Shown: positions 8,101-13,921, counted from the first letter of the stretch. The stretch: 13,921 bases of DNA from CAZART01 sp964487555 (GCA_964487555.1 CAZART010000130.1:1-13921), one strand, 5' to 3'. The notes: generated from the sequence alone by a model not told the origin. A program made the numbers and translations.

Positions 8101-8951
8101 GTCGTGCCGGCGAATCCGACGATAACTTCGCCTGCATCGGAGACATCGTTGGCGGTGACGTTGGGGCTGCCGGGGAAGCCGGCGAGCGGCACGAGGCCGG
8201 CGGCGGCGGTCCAGATGAAGGCGTGGCGCTGCCCCTCCACGGAGGTAGCCCCCACGACAATGGTGCCGTCGGCCGAGACGCCGAAGGCACTGCCGGGGCC
8301 TAGCGCGGTCAGCGCGCCGTTTTGCCAGAGCGCGATTTGGGCGTCGCTGACCCCGACCACCACGGAGCCGTCGGCGGAGACGGCGGTGGCCTCGGTTCGG
8401 GCGCCTTCGCGGAGCGAGGGAAGCAGTGAGACGCCCCCCGTCCAGCGGAAGGCCATTGTGGCAGAGCCGACGCGGCCATCGTTGTAGCTACCGACGACCA
8501 CGGCGCCGTTGGCCGAGACGCCGAACGCCTTCGTGCACCACGTTCCGCACCCGTCCAGTTGCTCCATGCCACCGCCTGTGGTCCAGCGGAAGGCGGCCAC
8601 TCCGGAAGACCTGGACTGCCCGACGACGGTGGAGCCGTCGCCGGACACGGCCCACGCGTAACTTGGGTACTCTTCCCTGAGGGACCCGAGGCCGGTCATA
8701 ACGCCGCCGGTCCAGCGGATGGCTTGGGAAGGCAAGTCGCTCGAGAAGCCGGCCGAGGAGTAGCCGGCGACGACGGCACCGTCGTCGGAAACGCCATGGG
8801 CTGAGCTGCCGCCTCCGCCATGGGACGCGAGGGTGCCGAGACCTTCGAAGGACTGGGAGCGCGCGCTACTGGCGGAGAGCGCCGCCAGCATTGCGAGGAG
8901 GATCAGAACTGCCGCTGACAAGATAGATAGTGGCTTCACGGGGACAGTCAT
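5106..8951 (-). CDS. Secreted HAF-repeat / CSLREA / beta-helix protein with T9SS sorting domain
   Basis: This is a 1281-residue exported, probably cell-surface protein. Residues 1-33 form a signal peptide (LSILSAAVLILLAMLAAL core). Residues 36-350 carry HAF-type repeats, at least six copies of the pattern 'GVSADGxVVVG ... AFRWTxGG'. Residues 355-402 contain a CSLREA motif (CTLRAAIELAN at 388-398). About 420-900 is a right-handed parallel beta-helix, with repeats such as 'VIEGNRIG', 'VVRRNRIGV' and 'VLITRNRIV'. Beta-sandwich-like regions follow. Residues 1199-1281 are a type IX secretion C-terminal domain (AYPNPFSETTTIEL, VTVVLYDVLGRRVA, LPSGIYLVRM). The C-terminus would direct transport by T9SS and attachment to or release from the outer membrane. 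No enzyme active site is evident; binding or adhesion is likely. It appears intact and monocistronic. The long antisense frames over it are GC-composition artefacts. Confidence 0.93.
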   Translation of the reverse strand: MTVPVKPLSILSAAVLILLAMLAALSASSARSQSFEGLGTLASHGGGGSSAHGVSDDGAVVAGYSSAGFSSDLPSQAIRWTGGVMTGLGSLREEYPSYAWAVSGDGSTVVGQSRSSGVAAFRWTTGGGMEQLDGCGTWCTKAFGVSANGAVVVGSYNDGRVGSATMAFRWTGGVSLLPSLREGARTEATAVSADGSVVVGVSDAQIALWQNGALTALGPGSAFGVSADGTIVVGATSVEGQRHAFIWTAAAGLVPLAGFPGSPNVTANDVSDAGEVIVGFAGTTGAAQLAAVWTPDGTVRLLKDVLENQGLDLTGWTLQNANGVSADGRVIVGYGINPDGKGEAYRAEILPIAAEEIVVTTTGDEPNDPISQTSDACDVDREEAGEQCTLRAAIELANKRGEATISFDIPGEGTPSIHVTEYEDETGPFERGLPPFEAPITLDGTTQPGGWVELVGDGVRGSRAGTPADAIRIGPGAGGSKVRGLVINRFVGSGIRLLPGADGCVIEGNRIGTDVTGTEAMGTPKVFFYDMDRIRGGDLLHLLTDENWPVAGGVRIGSGGNVVQDNVLAGNANRNDSDGSGFFMGGINVLLDRSAQGNVVRRNRIGVGADGRVLRVREPGDDTCCYTIYAGVIVQGTNNTIGGGEGEGNEIAGHNWDVLVRAPSGHVVAHNAIGQVPTEDLLPDHTVAALILSDRALTHGDPDAPHGRARVEGNRVRSRLAAAVVSGGYDVLGNTLHGRLNDSAEPPVGGYSQFHVEAAVSILGDDINFIGNEVRAPGWAVVVFSGRDVVLGQNDVEGGYGGVRVPYVPQEFCVWGWDADKSIDGYEVCLDWETTEPPSVLITRNRIVSPNLGIDLGGPYNGPYSESERRNLPDGVTLNDVTDLDDGPNGLLNYPVPLQVSRQEGDLKVEGELWGAYSGTYTVEAFANTTCSGASHAGRFYGAGEHYLGSLTVTPAAADLGAPAFSFGGGGLEEHHRFVTLTASRADLGVTSEFSPCVWVARAEDVARADVEPGKAGKIIDAVSVIVSITSAANGKTASSTALHDGGTIYATRYETAPDTSFFADTTATAPNGAAVRPEAVAARYWYLADRGLTAAGGAEDSTITFEVCLDLAGVVAPSSLEDVVLVQRSEATEGLWRPHDTYKSMQNGTTYLCAQNVTTLGEFGFGGAEVAFPVGIEDGDGGMSMDESERVPLKAFALGAAYPNPFSETTTIELTIPETGPVTVVLYDVLGRRVAVLVDDVRAAGLHRAVLDGASLPSGIYLVRMVAGGMAATQRVTVLR

Positions 8952-9053
8952 GTCAGGATATTTGATGGCTCAGCTGTAGCGAAAGACGACTCGTCCGTTC
9001 TGGTGAACACTCATCCCGAAGTCCACGTACGTGTGGGGCCGACCGGACGACGC

Positions 9054-9072
9054 GTTCGCGAGAAACGCGAAC
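9054..9072. other. Perfect 7-bp hairpin
   Basis: GTTCGCG (9054-9060), loop AGAAA, CGCGAAC (9066-9072). It lies about 90 nt downstream of the end of the broken lipoprotein gene and about 100 nt upstream of the surface-protein start. With no T-tract it is an uncertain terminator; it could also act in the leader of the surface-protein gene. Confidence 0.4.
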
Positions 9073-9090
9073 CCGTCACTTGTAGCGGTA

Positions 9091-9110
9091 CACATTAGCG
9101 CGTAAATGTG
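9091..9110. promoter_or_regulatory. 20-bp dyad, operator-like
   Basis: CACATT-NN-CGCG-NN-AATGTG is symmetric at 16 of 20 positions. It lies about 140 nt before the ATG of the minus-strand surface protein, within the intergenic region 8952-9160. A second short palindrome, CACGTACGTG, is at 9024-9033. Such a dyad suits a dimeric regulator, but none is identified. Confidence 0.35.
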
Positions 9111-9160
9111 ACGCGGCGGAGCGCCCCCACAGTAGAGCTAGTCCGATGGAACGAAGCCGC

Positions 9161-9748
9161 TCACGGATTCGGCTCAAGCGGCTCAATGCGCTGCCAGTTC
9201 CCGTCCATACTGTTCGGGTCGAAGCTCGGGTCGTCCGTGCCATAGTAATCACCCAGTCCGTTGTTATACCAGTTGTCGTACTGCCCGTCCTGGCTCACCT
9301 GCTGGCCGGAATACGGGTCCTGGAAGCTCGACCGCTCGTGGATGCCGTCGATGTACGCATCGTGGCCCGTGTAATCGCTGCCCGACCAGGCCGACGTGCC
9401 GCTGTTGCTGAAGTTGTCCATGAACCGCGCATGCTGCTGATCGTTCGCGTCGTAAATTCCCTTCATCATTTGCTGGTGCGAGTTGAACCGCGCCTGGTTG
9501 TCGGCCATCCGCTGCTGATGCTGCGCCCGGCTTTGAGCCATCATCTGTTCATGCTGCGCATTCGAACGCTGCATCGCCGCGGCGCTCACCTGCATGATGC
9601 GCTGCTCGAACTGCGGGTTCGCGCGGTAGGTATGGGCGACCTGCAGGCTCATACGTACAGCGTTCTCGAAGCTCTCGGGAGGGCTCGCAACAGCAGTGCC
9701 CTGTAACGTACCCATCCCCGGCATGTTGGGAGACGTGAAATGCCACAC
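9161..9748 (-). CDS. C-terminal segment of the interrupted lipoprotein frame
   Basis: This open stretch of 195 residues follows the second stop. Its only early start is GTG 9748. It is dominated by Gln, Met, His and Asn between residues 35 and 100 (e.g. SNAQHEQMMAQSRAQHQQRM) and then acidic with Tyr and Gly. It has no signal peptide, which argues that it is not an independent gene but the tail of the upstream lipoprotein frame. Confidence 0.4.
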   Translation of the reverse strand: MWHFTSPNMPGMGTLQGTAVASPPESFENAVRMSLQVAHTYRANPQFEQRIMQVSAAAMQRSNAQHEQMMAQSRAQHQQRMADNQARFNSHQQMMKGIYDANDQQHARFMDNFSNSGTSAWSGSDYTGHDAYIDGIHERSSFQDPYSGQQVSQDGQYDNWYNNGLGDYYGTDDPSFDPNSMDGNWQRIEPLEPNP

Positions 9749-9943
9749 GTAGACGAGGCCGCGCAGGACAGACCCGTTGCGAGTTCCTTAGATCGGCACC
9801 TCCAACGCCTGCACCTGGAAGCCCCGCTGCTGCCCGAGTCGTATCGCCTTCTGAAACTCAGGGGTCCGCTCGAGCTCCGCGCTGCGCTGCGGATTGCCGA
9901 TGGAGATGTCCTGCATCTCACTGCCAACGCCGCGCATCGTCAT

Positions 9944-10351
9944 CTACTGCAGCGCCTGACCGAAGCTGGTTCCGACCGCCGATCCATACGGCGTGAGCGC
10001 CAAACCCTTGATCAGCTCACCGCCTGGTCCTCGTACTTCCAGATGATACCGCAACACCTTCGCGGTATTCGGATCTGTGGCAATGTCCTGCATAAGCTTC
10101 CAGTCGGCGGGAATGATCATCGTGCCGCGGGCCATCTGAAAGCCGTGATCGAGAATGGCTACTTGCGTGCCCGAGGCCCCGGCCTTATTGCCGCCATTTG
10201 GCGTATTCATGAGTCCCTGCGATTCGGTCATGGTTCCCTGATCGTCGGTCATGGGCTCGTATCCCTCAAGGTCTTCGGTGTAGGTCTCAGAGTTGCAGGC
10301 CGCAGCAAAGAGTACAGCAAGCAGCACGATAATCGGGGCGGTGCGGAGCAT
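9944..10351 (-). CDS. N-terminal lipoprotein segment of the interrupted gene
   Basis: If translated alone this gives 135 residues: a signal peptide with lipobox LFAAAC, a Thr/Glu/Met-rich linker to about residue 50, and a globular stretch (VAILDHGFQMARG, IPADWKLMQDIATDP, YHLEVRGPGGELIKGLALTP). It is probably the remaining expressible part of the broken frame at 9161-10351 and would be anchored in a membrane facing the periplasm. Function unknown. Confidence 0.5.
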   Translation of the reverse strand: MLRTAPIIVLLAVLFAAACNSETYTEDLEGYEPMTDDQGTMTESQGLMNTPNGGNKAGASGTQVAILDHGFQMARGTMIIPADWKLMQDIATDPNTAKVLRYHLEVRGPGGELIKGLALTPYGSAVGTSFGQALQ

Positions 10352-10386
10352 GGCTAGCGGTCTCTATGTGGCGCTTATGTTAATAC

Positions 10387-10413
10387 TTACGCAGAATACC
10401 GCTCGATCTGATC
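10387..10413. repeat. 27-nt intergenic motif, copy 2
   Basis: This matches 5011-5037 at 23 of 27 bases, in the same orientation. It lies between the lipoprotein start and the TPR fragment, in the gap 10352-10515, in which I see nothing else clear. Confidence 0.45.
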
Positions 10414-10515
10414 ACAGGCTCGCGACTCTACACTCGTATATCGAAGGAAGCTTCCGGAATCACGTGTGAGCACGTTCACGCGGACATGCCGGTGCGTTCC
10501 CCTCGACGATTCGCG

Positions 10516-10920
10516 TTAGGGGACTCGTGGCTCCGGAGCCGATCGGAATTCTTCGCCGAACCACGCCAGCCGCTCCGCCGCTTTCAGTGTAGCCGAATGA
10601 TCGTCGCCGAATGCATTCTGGAGGACGGTGTGTGATGCGACGAGAAGAGATTCCGCGGCTGCAACGTCGCCCGTTCGGGCTAGAGCCTCGCCGTAAATGC
10701 TCGCGGTATTGGCGCGTTCAGGATGATCATCGTCGAGAAGCCGCACCTGGAGGTCGTACGCCTCTTGCATAACGAGCACGGCTTCGTTGATGCGACCCAG
10801 GGCAAGCAGAATGGCACCGGTATTATGGAGCCCGTACCCCAGGTAGGGGTGATCCGGCGGCAGGCCCTGGCTGACGTGAAAACATTTGCCCGCTGCACCA
10901 TACGAACGCCCTCCCTCAGG
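10516..10920 (-). pseudogene. Degraded C-terminal TPR (kinesin-light-chain-like) fragment
   Basis: The frame ending in TAA 10518-10516 encodes tetratricopeptide-like helices: PPDHPYLGYGLHNTGAILL, ALGRINEAVLVMQEAYDLQV, DDDHPERANTASIYGEALA and FGDDHSATLKAAERLAWFGE. The 'xDDHPxxA/xxNxGxxLxxLGRxxEA' phrasing is typical of the TPR tails of large bacterial kinase or signalling proteins. TPR similarity continues upstream of the first ATG (10779) to an in-frame TAA at 10923-10921, with no start codon fitting a domain boundary. Just upstream, another frame gives NLREG, suggesting a frameshift. I read this as a remnant of a much longer gene. A short expressed product from 10779 (87 residues) cannot be excluded. 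Confidence 0.6.
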
Positions 10921-11196
10921 TTAAAGCCAGTTCTACGTGAACCATGCTAGCGGAGCGTTCCACATGTCATTGAATTGGAGCAATGCTGCACAATGCGCCG
11001 ACTTACATGATCGTAACGATTGCGCTCTCGCCGGTCCAGACACACTCTAACATGCCTCGTTGGTAACCAAAGAGTCGCGGCCAGAAGTCTTCGCGAATGT
11101 AGAAGCGAATGGGCGTCTGTAATTTGGCAGGTGGTGGTCATTGAAATCCACATAGACTCTCATGTGCAATTTATCACATTAAGCGTAGGTGCAGTG
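10921..11196. other. Intergenic spacer with no recognisable feature
   Basis: The spacer lies between the TPR fragment and the divergent TPR gene. A short AT-rich piece (CAATTTATCACATTAAGCG, 11167-11185) just before the 11197 start may contain a promoter, but no hexamer pair is convincing. Nothing else stands out. Confidence 0.4.
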
Positions 11197-12009
11197 ATGA
11201 GACTCCTAACACTTGTGGCAGTATCAATCGGTATTCTCCTTTCCTTCGAACCGGCGTTTGCCCAGCACGAGAACCACCAACTTGGGGAGGTCGATTTTCC
11301 CATATCCTGCAATCAGGAGGCACAGGAGCAGTTCGAGGTGGGGATGGCCCAGCTGCATCACATGATGTACGAGCAGGCGCGATCTTTTTTCGAAGCTGCG
11401 GCCGAGGCTGATCCGCAGTGTGCCATGGCGCACTGGGGCATCGCAATGTCGAGTTTCCAGCCGCTCTGGCATCCGACCAGCGAAGAAGGACTGGAACGCG
11501 GCAAAGCTGCCGTGAATGAGGCTCGCTCGATAGGGGCGCCGACCGAACGCGAAGAGGCTTACATCGACGCCGCGGAAGCGTTCTTCACCGATCCGGAGCC
11601 GGCGGCCGCTGATCGCCCGAGCGATCACGAGGCAAGGGTGAGCGCCTGGATGGAAGCGCAGCGGCAGGTCCATGAATCATACCCCGACGATCCGGATGCC
11701 GCTGCCCTGTACGGGCTGGCGCAGGTCAGTTATGCCACGACGCAGTTCTCTCCGGAACGGGAGCACGAGTACACGCGGGAGCGTCAGGCCGGTGCCCTCC
11801 TCGAGAGATACCTCGAGGATCATCCCGACCATCCCGGACTCTTCCATTATACGATCCACGCCTATGACAGCACGGTACTCGCACACAAGGCAGACCGAGT
11901 GGCTGAAGAATACGATAAGCTGGCGCCTGATACGCCGCATGCGCTTCACATGCCCAGCCACATCTTCGTAGCGGATGCGGATAAGAAGAATAAAAGGCCT
12001 CTTGAGTAG
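11197..12009 (+). CDS. Exported TPR-type protein, C-terminally truncated
   Basis: ATG 11197 gives a clean signal peptide, MRLLTLVAVS to AFA|Q at about residues 21-23. Upstream starts would bury it. The mature part has paired helices of the TPR family: QEQFEVGMAQLHHMMYEQAR, FFEAAAEADPQCAMAHWGIA, ALLERYLEDHPDHPGLFHYTIHAYD, then KLAPDTPHALHMPSHIFV. The last motif is characteristic of a family of exported TPR proteins that normally continue for hundreds more residues. Here similarity stops at about residue 258 (near 11970). It is followed by a foreign basic tail, ADADKKNKRPLE, and a stop, where an IS91-type remnant begins. The product would be periplasmic and probably non-functional. Gene function unknown. 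Confidence 0.72.
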   Translation: MRLLTLVAVSIGILLSFEPAFAQHENHQLGEVDFPISCNQEAQEQFEVGMAQLHHMMYEQARSFFEAAAEADPQCAMAHWGIAMSSFQPLWHPTSEEGLERGKAAVNEARSIGAPTEREEAYIDAAEAFFTDPEPAAADRPSDHEARVSAWMEAQRQVHESYPDDPDAAALYGLAQVSYATTQFSPEREHEYTRERQAGALLERYLEDHPDHPGLFHYTIHAYDSTVLAHKADRVAEEYDKLAPDTPHALHMPSHIFVADADKKNKRPLE

Positions 12010-12420
12010 CGGCGCAAGGTTTGCGTCGACCCGCCGGGCGGGTGTCGTGGCATGGGTGAGGCTCTGGGGGTACATTCTCGGACGCCGCGATACGTTCGGT
12101 GGACGTAGTGCGGGCAAGGATTGGGTGTTTTTACCCGGTGAAGGCGGCGCATCTGTGTCGGTAGGACAGACGTGTCCGCCGGTCCTTTGCAGGGCCTGTC
12201 CTTGCAGCGCCGGGGGCGCGCTAGGCGTAGTCGTATTCGAAATCGAAGGAGGTCTGAGGCCGTGGCCGCGGGGGTGCGACGGGCGGAGGACGTGAGGTGA
12301 GCCCTACTCCATCGAGGTAGGTGCGAATCGAAGGGGGATCTGTGAGCGCGGCGATGACCTTCATGGTGCCGCCGAAGCGCCAGGTTTCGTGCGCAGCCAC
12401 GCCTAGCGACGTCTATGGAA
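11971..12420 (-). mobile_element. IS91-family element remnant (transposase 3' end plus hairpin-rich terminus)
   Basis: The remnant is defined by the transposase C-terminus at 12221-12418 and the non-coding tail below it, which ends where the TPR gene breaks. The tail is rich in inverted repeats: ACCCGCC-G-GGCGGGT (12029-12043), GGGT/ACCC (12123-12135), and AGGACAG/CTGTCCT (12163-12169, 12196-12202) enclosing GGACA/TGTCC. IS91-type elements carry such structure at the origin end, downstream of the transposase. Their preferred target is GAAC or CAAG; a CTTG (CAAG on the minus strand) is at 12001-12004, so the exact boundary may lie there. The other end was not found. Confidence 0.5.
12221..12418 (-). 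pseudogene. IS91-family transposase, C-terminal remnant
   Basis: The minus-strand frame reads ETWRFGGTMKVIAALTDPPS, then IRTYLDGVGL, PPPVAPPRPRPQ, FDFEYDYA and a stop (TAG, 12223-12221). This follows the C-terminal phrasing of IS91 Y2 transposases ('CPxCGGxMKxIAxIxxPxxIxxxLxxxGL...PPxAPxR'). The two cysteines of the zinc motif are replaced (T-W-R-F for C-x-x-C), and the frame hits a stop just upstream, so only the last sixty or so codons remain. It is inactive. The assignment is by memory of the family pattern. Confidence 0.55.
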
Positions 12421-12581
12421 ATGGGCCGCGGCATGCACGCCGCCGGATTCCGAACGCCGTCGTCCCTTGACGGGAGTCGCTGGCCACGACATGGCGCGTA
12501 TGACGCCATGAGAAGCGTTTCAACCAGATCCGAGTCCACAAACGGGATTGCCACGACGCTTTGTGGGCCATTGAGGTCCTC
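12421..12581. other. Unassigned sequence between IS remnant and phosphonate gene
   Basis: I see no gene here. Short minus-strand frames (such as one with SDLVETLLMAS) overlap the region, but none has a recognisable family or start. It may hold the missing end of the IS91 element or debris of another gene. Confidence 0.35.
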
Positions 12582-13727
12582 TCACTGAATAGCCTCAAGC
12601 AGTTCTACCAACTTGCGACGTGATATCTTGCGTGGATTATTCGACAATCGCTCCAGATTGACATTCTCTGCGATTCCCGCAATATCTCGCCTTTCCAAAC
12701 CGACGTCGGCCAGTCGTATGGGGCAATCTATATTTCGGATGATGCTTTTTATACGTTCTAGGGACCTCGTGATCGAGCCGTTCGCCAGTACGTCAAGGAC
12801 GAGGCGAATCTTTTTTTTGACGTGAGACGCGCCCCGAGGATCGTTACAATCCGAATCAGACACCTCAAAATTGAAATGCAGAAACAGTCCTAATGTAAGC
12901 GCGACGGCCGCCCCATGTGGGACGCCAAATCTGGTCGTGATCGTATACGATACAGCATGCGGCGCCGTCGTTTTGCTGATATTGATGGCCTTGCCCGCCA
13001 TATGTGCGGCTCTCGCCATGTTCATTCGAAGTTCAGGTGTGGGTCGACTAACCGTTCTCTCGAGGGAATCCAAGCTTAGTTGCAGCGCCTCCTCTGCGTA
13101 TCCAACAGATTCGTCGGTTGCTCCGACCGACCAAATCGATTCGACCGACTGGCACAACGCATCGAGGCCCGTGGTCGCCGTTACTTTCGGAGGAAGACTC
13201 CACGTGAGCTTCGGATCAATGATCGCGTATTCCGGCAACACGGCTGGGTCTGCCAGAGAGTATTTCTGTCCGTCGACATATACGACCGCAAAATGCGTCG
13301 CTTCGCTGCCGGTACCTGCGGTAGTCGGGATGGCGATCATCGGCGGACCGTCCTGCTCCAATATTCGCCTTCCCGTCACATAATCGATAGTCGGGCCTTT
13401 CTGAACACTGCAGGTGCCGATTAATTTTGCAATATCCAGGGCCGAACCCCCACCCAGGGCAACGACCACATCCGGCTCTTCCTCGAGAAACAGGGCCTTT
13501 CCCCGCTCCACGTCGTCGATCTTCGGATTGAGTTCAAAGTCGCCGAACCTGACAACGTCCCGTTTTCGCAAACACTCGGCCAGTTCGTCTTCGGCGCCGG
13601 ATACTCGATAGGCGCGTTCGTCGACGACAAAGAACACTCGTTTGGCATTGAGCCGATTGAGTAATTCGCCCAGATGTCTGACGGCCCCCTCTTCGATAGA
13701 CACCCATGGCGTCGAATCAGCGATCAT
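12582..13727 (-). CDS. Iron-type alcohol dehydrogenase, phosphonoacetaldehyde reductase family
   Basis: Members of this family reduce phosphonoacetaldehyde to 2-hydroxyethylphosphonate with NAD(P)H in phosphonate natural-product pathways. The 381-residue product has GGGSALDIAK (92-101, nucleotide binding), the IPTTAGTGSEATHFAVVYVD stretch (133-152), metal ligands D189, H257 (TTAPHAVSY) and H271 (GVPHGAAVALTLG), and family-specific CNDPRG (294-299) and LSNNPRKI (361-368). The usual second ligand position is Gln193 in GLDALCQ, as I recall for this subfamily, rather than His. Length is normal. ATG 13727 lies 4 nt after the stop of the upstream phosphonoacetaldehyde hydrolase-like gene, so the two are probably one operon. 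A general aldehyde reductase is the main alternative. Confidence 0.87.
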   Translation of the reverse strand: MIADSTPWVSIEEGAVRHLGELLNRLNAKRVFFVVDERAYRVSGAEDELAECLRKRDVVRFGDFELNPKIDDVERGKALFLEEEPDVVVALGGGSALDIAKLIGTCSVQKGPTIDYVTGRRILEQDGPPMIAIPTTAGTGSEATHFAVVYVDGQKYSLADPAVLPEYAIIDPKLTWSLPPKVTATTGLDALCQSVESIWSVGATDESVGYAEEALQLSLDSLERTVSRPTPELRMNMARAAHMAGKAINISKTTAPHAVSYTITTRFGVPHGAAVALTLGLFLHFNFEVSDSDCNDPRGASHVKKKIRLVLDVLANGSITRSLERIKSIIRNIDCPIRLADVGLERRDIAGIAENVNLERLSNNPRKISRRKLVELLEAIQ

Positions 13728-13731
13728 AGGA

Positions 13732-13921
13732 TCAGGGTGACTCTCCGCGTGCCAATCTCCGATTGACGTCTTCGATCACGGCTTCGAGCTCACGGAATTC
13801 GTTAATTATGTAGTGTGCACCGGTTCGGGCGAGAATATCGCGTGTATGTTCCAGGCGGCGCTGAAGCTCGGCATCCGAGAGACGTTGCTCTTCCTCTCGT
13901 GAATTGATGTCCATATAGTTA
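13732..13921 (-). CDS. phnX: Phosphonoacetaldehyde hydrolase (PhnX-like), C-terminal end only
   Basis: PhnX is a HAD-superfamily hydrolase that splits the C-P bond of phosphonoacetaldehyde, giving acetaldehyde and phosphate. Only the last 62 codons are in the window; the frame stays open to position 13921. LSDAELQRRLEHTRDIL, then GAHYIINEFRELEAVIEDVN and RRLARGESP, follows the usual PhnX tail ('L...ER...ARE.L..AGAHYVVDTIADLPAVIDDINARLARGERP'). An ATG at 13914-13912 is internal: codons AAC and TAT continue the frame upstream and match the expected N-x-M position. Catalytic residues are outside the window, so activity cannot be judged. A related HAD protein in a biosynthetic cluster is possible. 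Confidence 0.72.
   Translation of the reverse strand, partial: NYMDINSREEEQRLSDAELQRRLEHTRDILARTGAHYIINEFRELEAVIEDVNRRLARGESP

Larger units (their letters stand above)
9161..10351 (-). pseudogene. Lipoprotein gene interrupted by two in-frame stop codons
   Basis: A single minus-strand frame runs 397 codons from ATG 10351 to the stop at 9163-9161, broken only by TAG at codon 136 (9946-9944) and TAA at codon 188 (9790-9788). The peptide makes sense across both breaks: SFGQALQ-stop-MTMRGVGSEMQDISIG, and QALEVPI-stop-GTRNGSVLRGLVYVWHF. Both stops could come from Gln codons by one C-to-T change (CAG to TAG, CAA to TAA). The protein begins with a lipoprotein signal (LAVLFAAAC, lipid Cys about residue 19). 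It ends with a Gln/Met/His-rich, probably disordered region and an acidic Tyr/Asp/Asn-rich tail. No frameshift has accumulated, so decay is recent, or the stops are read through. I do not recognise the family. Split genes restarting after each stop are the main alternative. Confidence 0.62.

Noticed and set aside
6897..8303. 468-codon open frame on the plus strand
   Set aside because: It lies antisense to the HAF/CSLREA surface protein, shows no domain, and its composition (Val, Asp, Gly, Ala) mirrors the opposite strand's third-position GC.
9161..10351. Stop codon reassignment (TAA/TAG to Gln) as the explanation of the interrupted frame
   Set aside because: lexA, imuB, the nucleotidyltransferase and the surface protein all end naturally at TAG, so TAG is a normal stop here.
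11946..12554. 202-codon minus-strand frame over the IS remnant
   Set aside because: It is in a different frame from the IS91 transposase C-terminus, is Arg/Pro/His rich and crosses the TPR gene end, so it is a chance frame.

Overview
The window looks like chromosome of a GC-rich member of the Bacteroidota/Rhodothermota lineage (Rhodothermales-like). This is inferred from a type IX secretion C-terminal sorting domain, the virtual absence of Shine-Dalgarno sequences before clear genes, a Bacteroidota-style DnaA domain I, and a LexA plus ImuB pair. No database search could be run, so the taxonomy is inference.

Left part (1-4014), replication and SOS. The 5' end of dnaA lies on the minus strand and runs off the window. 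Behind it is about 0.9 kb without a convincing gene. This gap holds a good sigma70-like dnaA promoter and two tandem DnaA boxes, and is a plausible oriC or dnaA control region. Divergent from dnaA, on the plus strand, come lexA, an imuB-like Y-family polymerase that has lost its catalytic acids, and a DUF6504-like protein. A near-perfect 28-position stem with a 4-nt loop begins on the imuB stop codon and separates imuB from the DUF6504-like gene. Together this looks like an SOS mutagenesis cassette next to the origin; no dnaE2/imuC is present here.

Middle (4015-5105). A TATAAT motif precedes a two-gene, 4-nt-overlapping module: a 74-residue helical protein and a minimal nucleotidyltransferase (GS...DxD...D) of the AbiEii/DUF6036-like kind. 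The layout resembles a toxin-antitoxin or defence module, with no direct evidence of activity.

Right-middle (5106-12581), surface protein and gene decay. A 1281-residue secreted protein on the minus strand combines HAF repeats, a CSLREA motif, a parallel beta-helix and a T9SS sorting domain. Upstream of it, one continuous 397-codon reading frame starts as a lipoprotein and carries two in-frame stops, both explicable as C-to-T changes of Gln codons. Next come a degraded C-terminal TPR fragment and an exported TPR protein whose 3' end is cut off. At that break lies the remnant of an IS91-family element, recognised by the C-terminus of its transposase and a hairpin-rich tail. A 27-nt intergenic motif (23/27 identity) occurs at 5011-5037 and 10387-10413.

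Right end (12582-13921), phosphonate metabolism on the minus strand. The C-terminus of a phosphonoacetaldehyde hydrolase (PhnX-like, running off the window) is followed 4 nt later by a complete iron-type alcohol dehydrogenase of the phosphonoacetaldehyde reductase family. The two enzymes would act on the same substrate with opposite outcomes for the C-P bond, which makes this operon worth following beyond the window.
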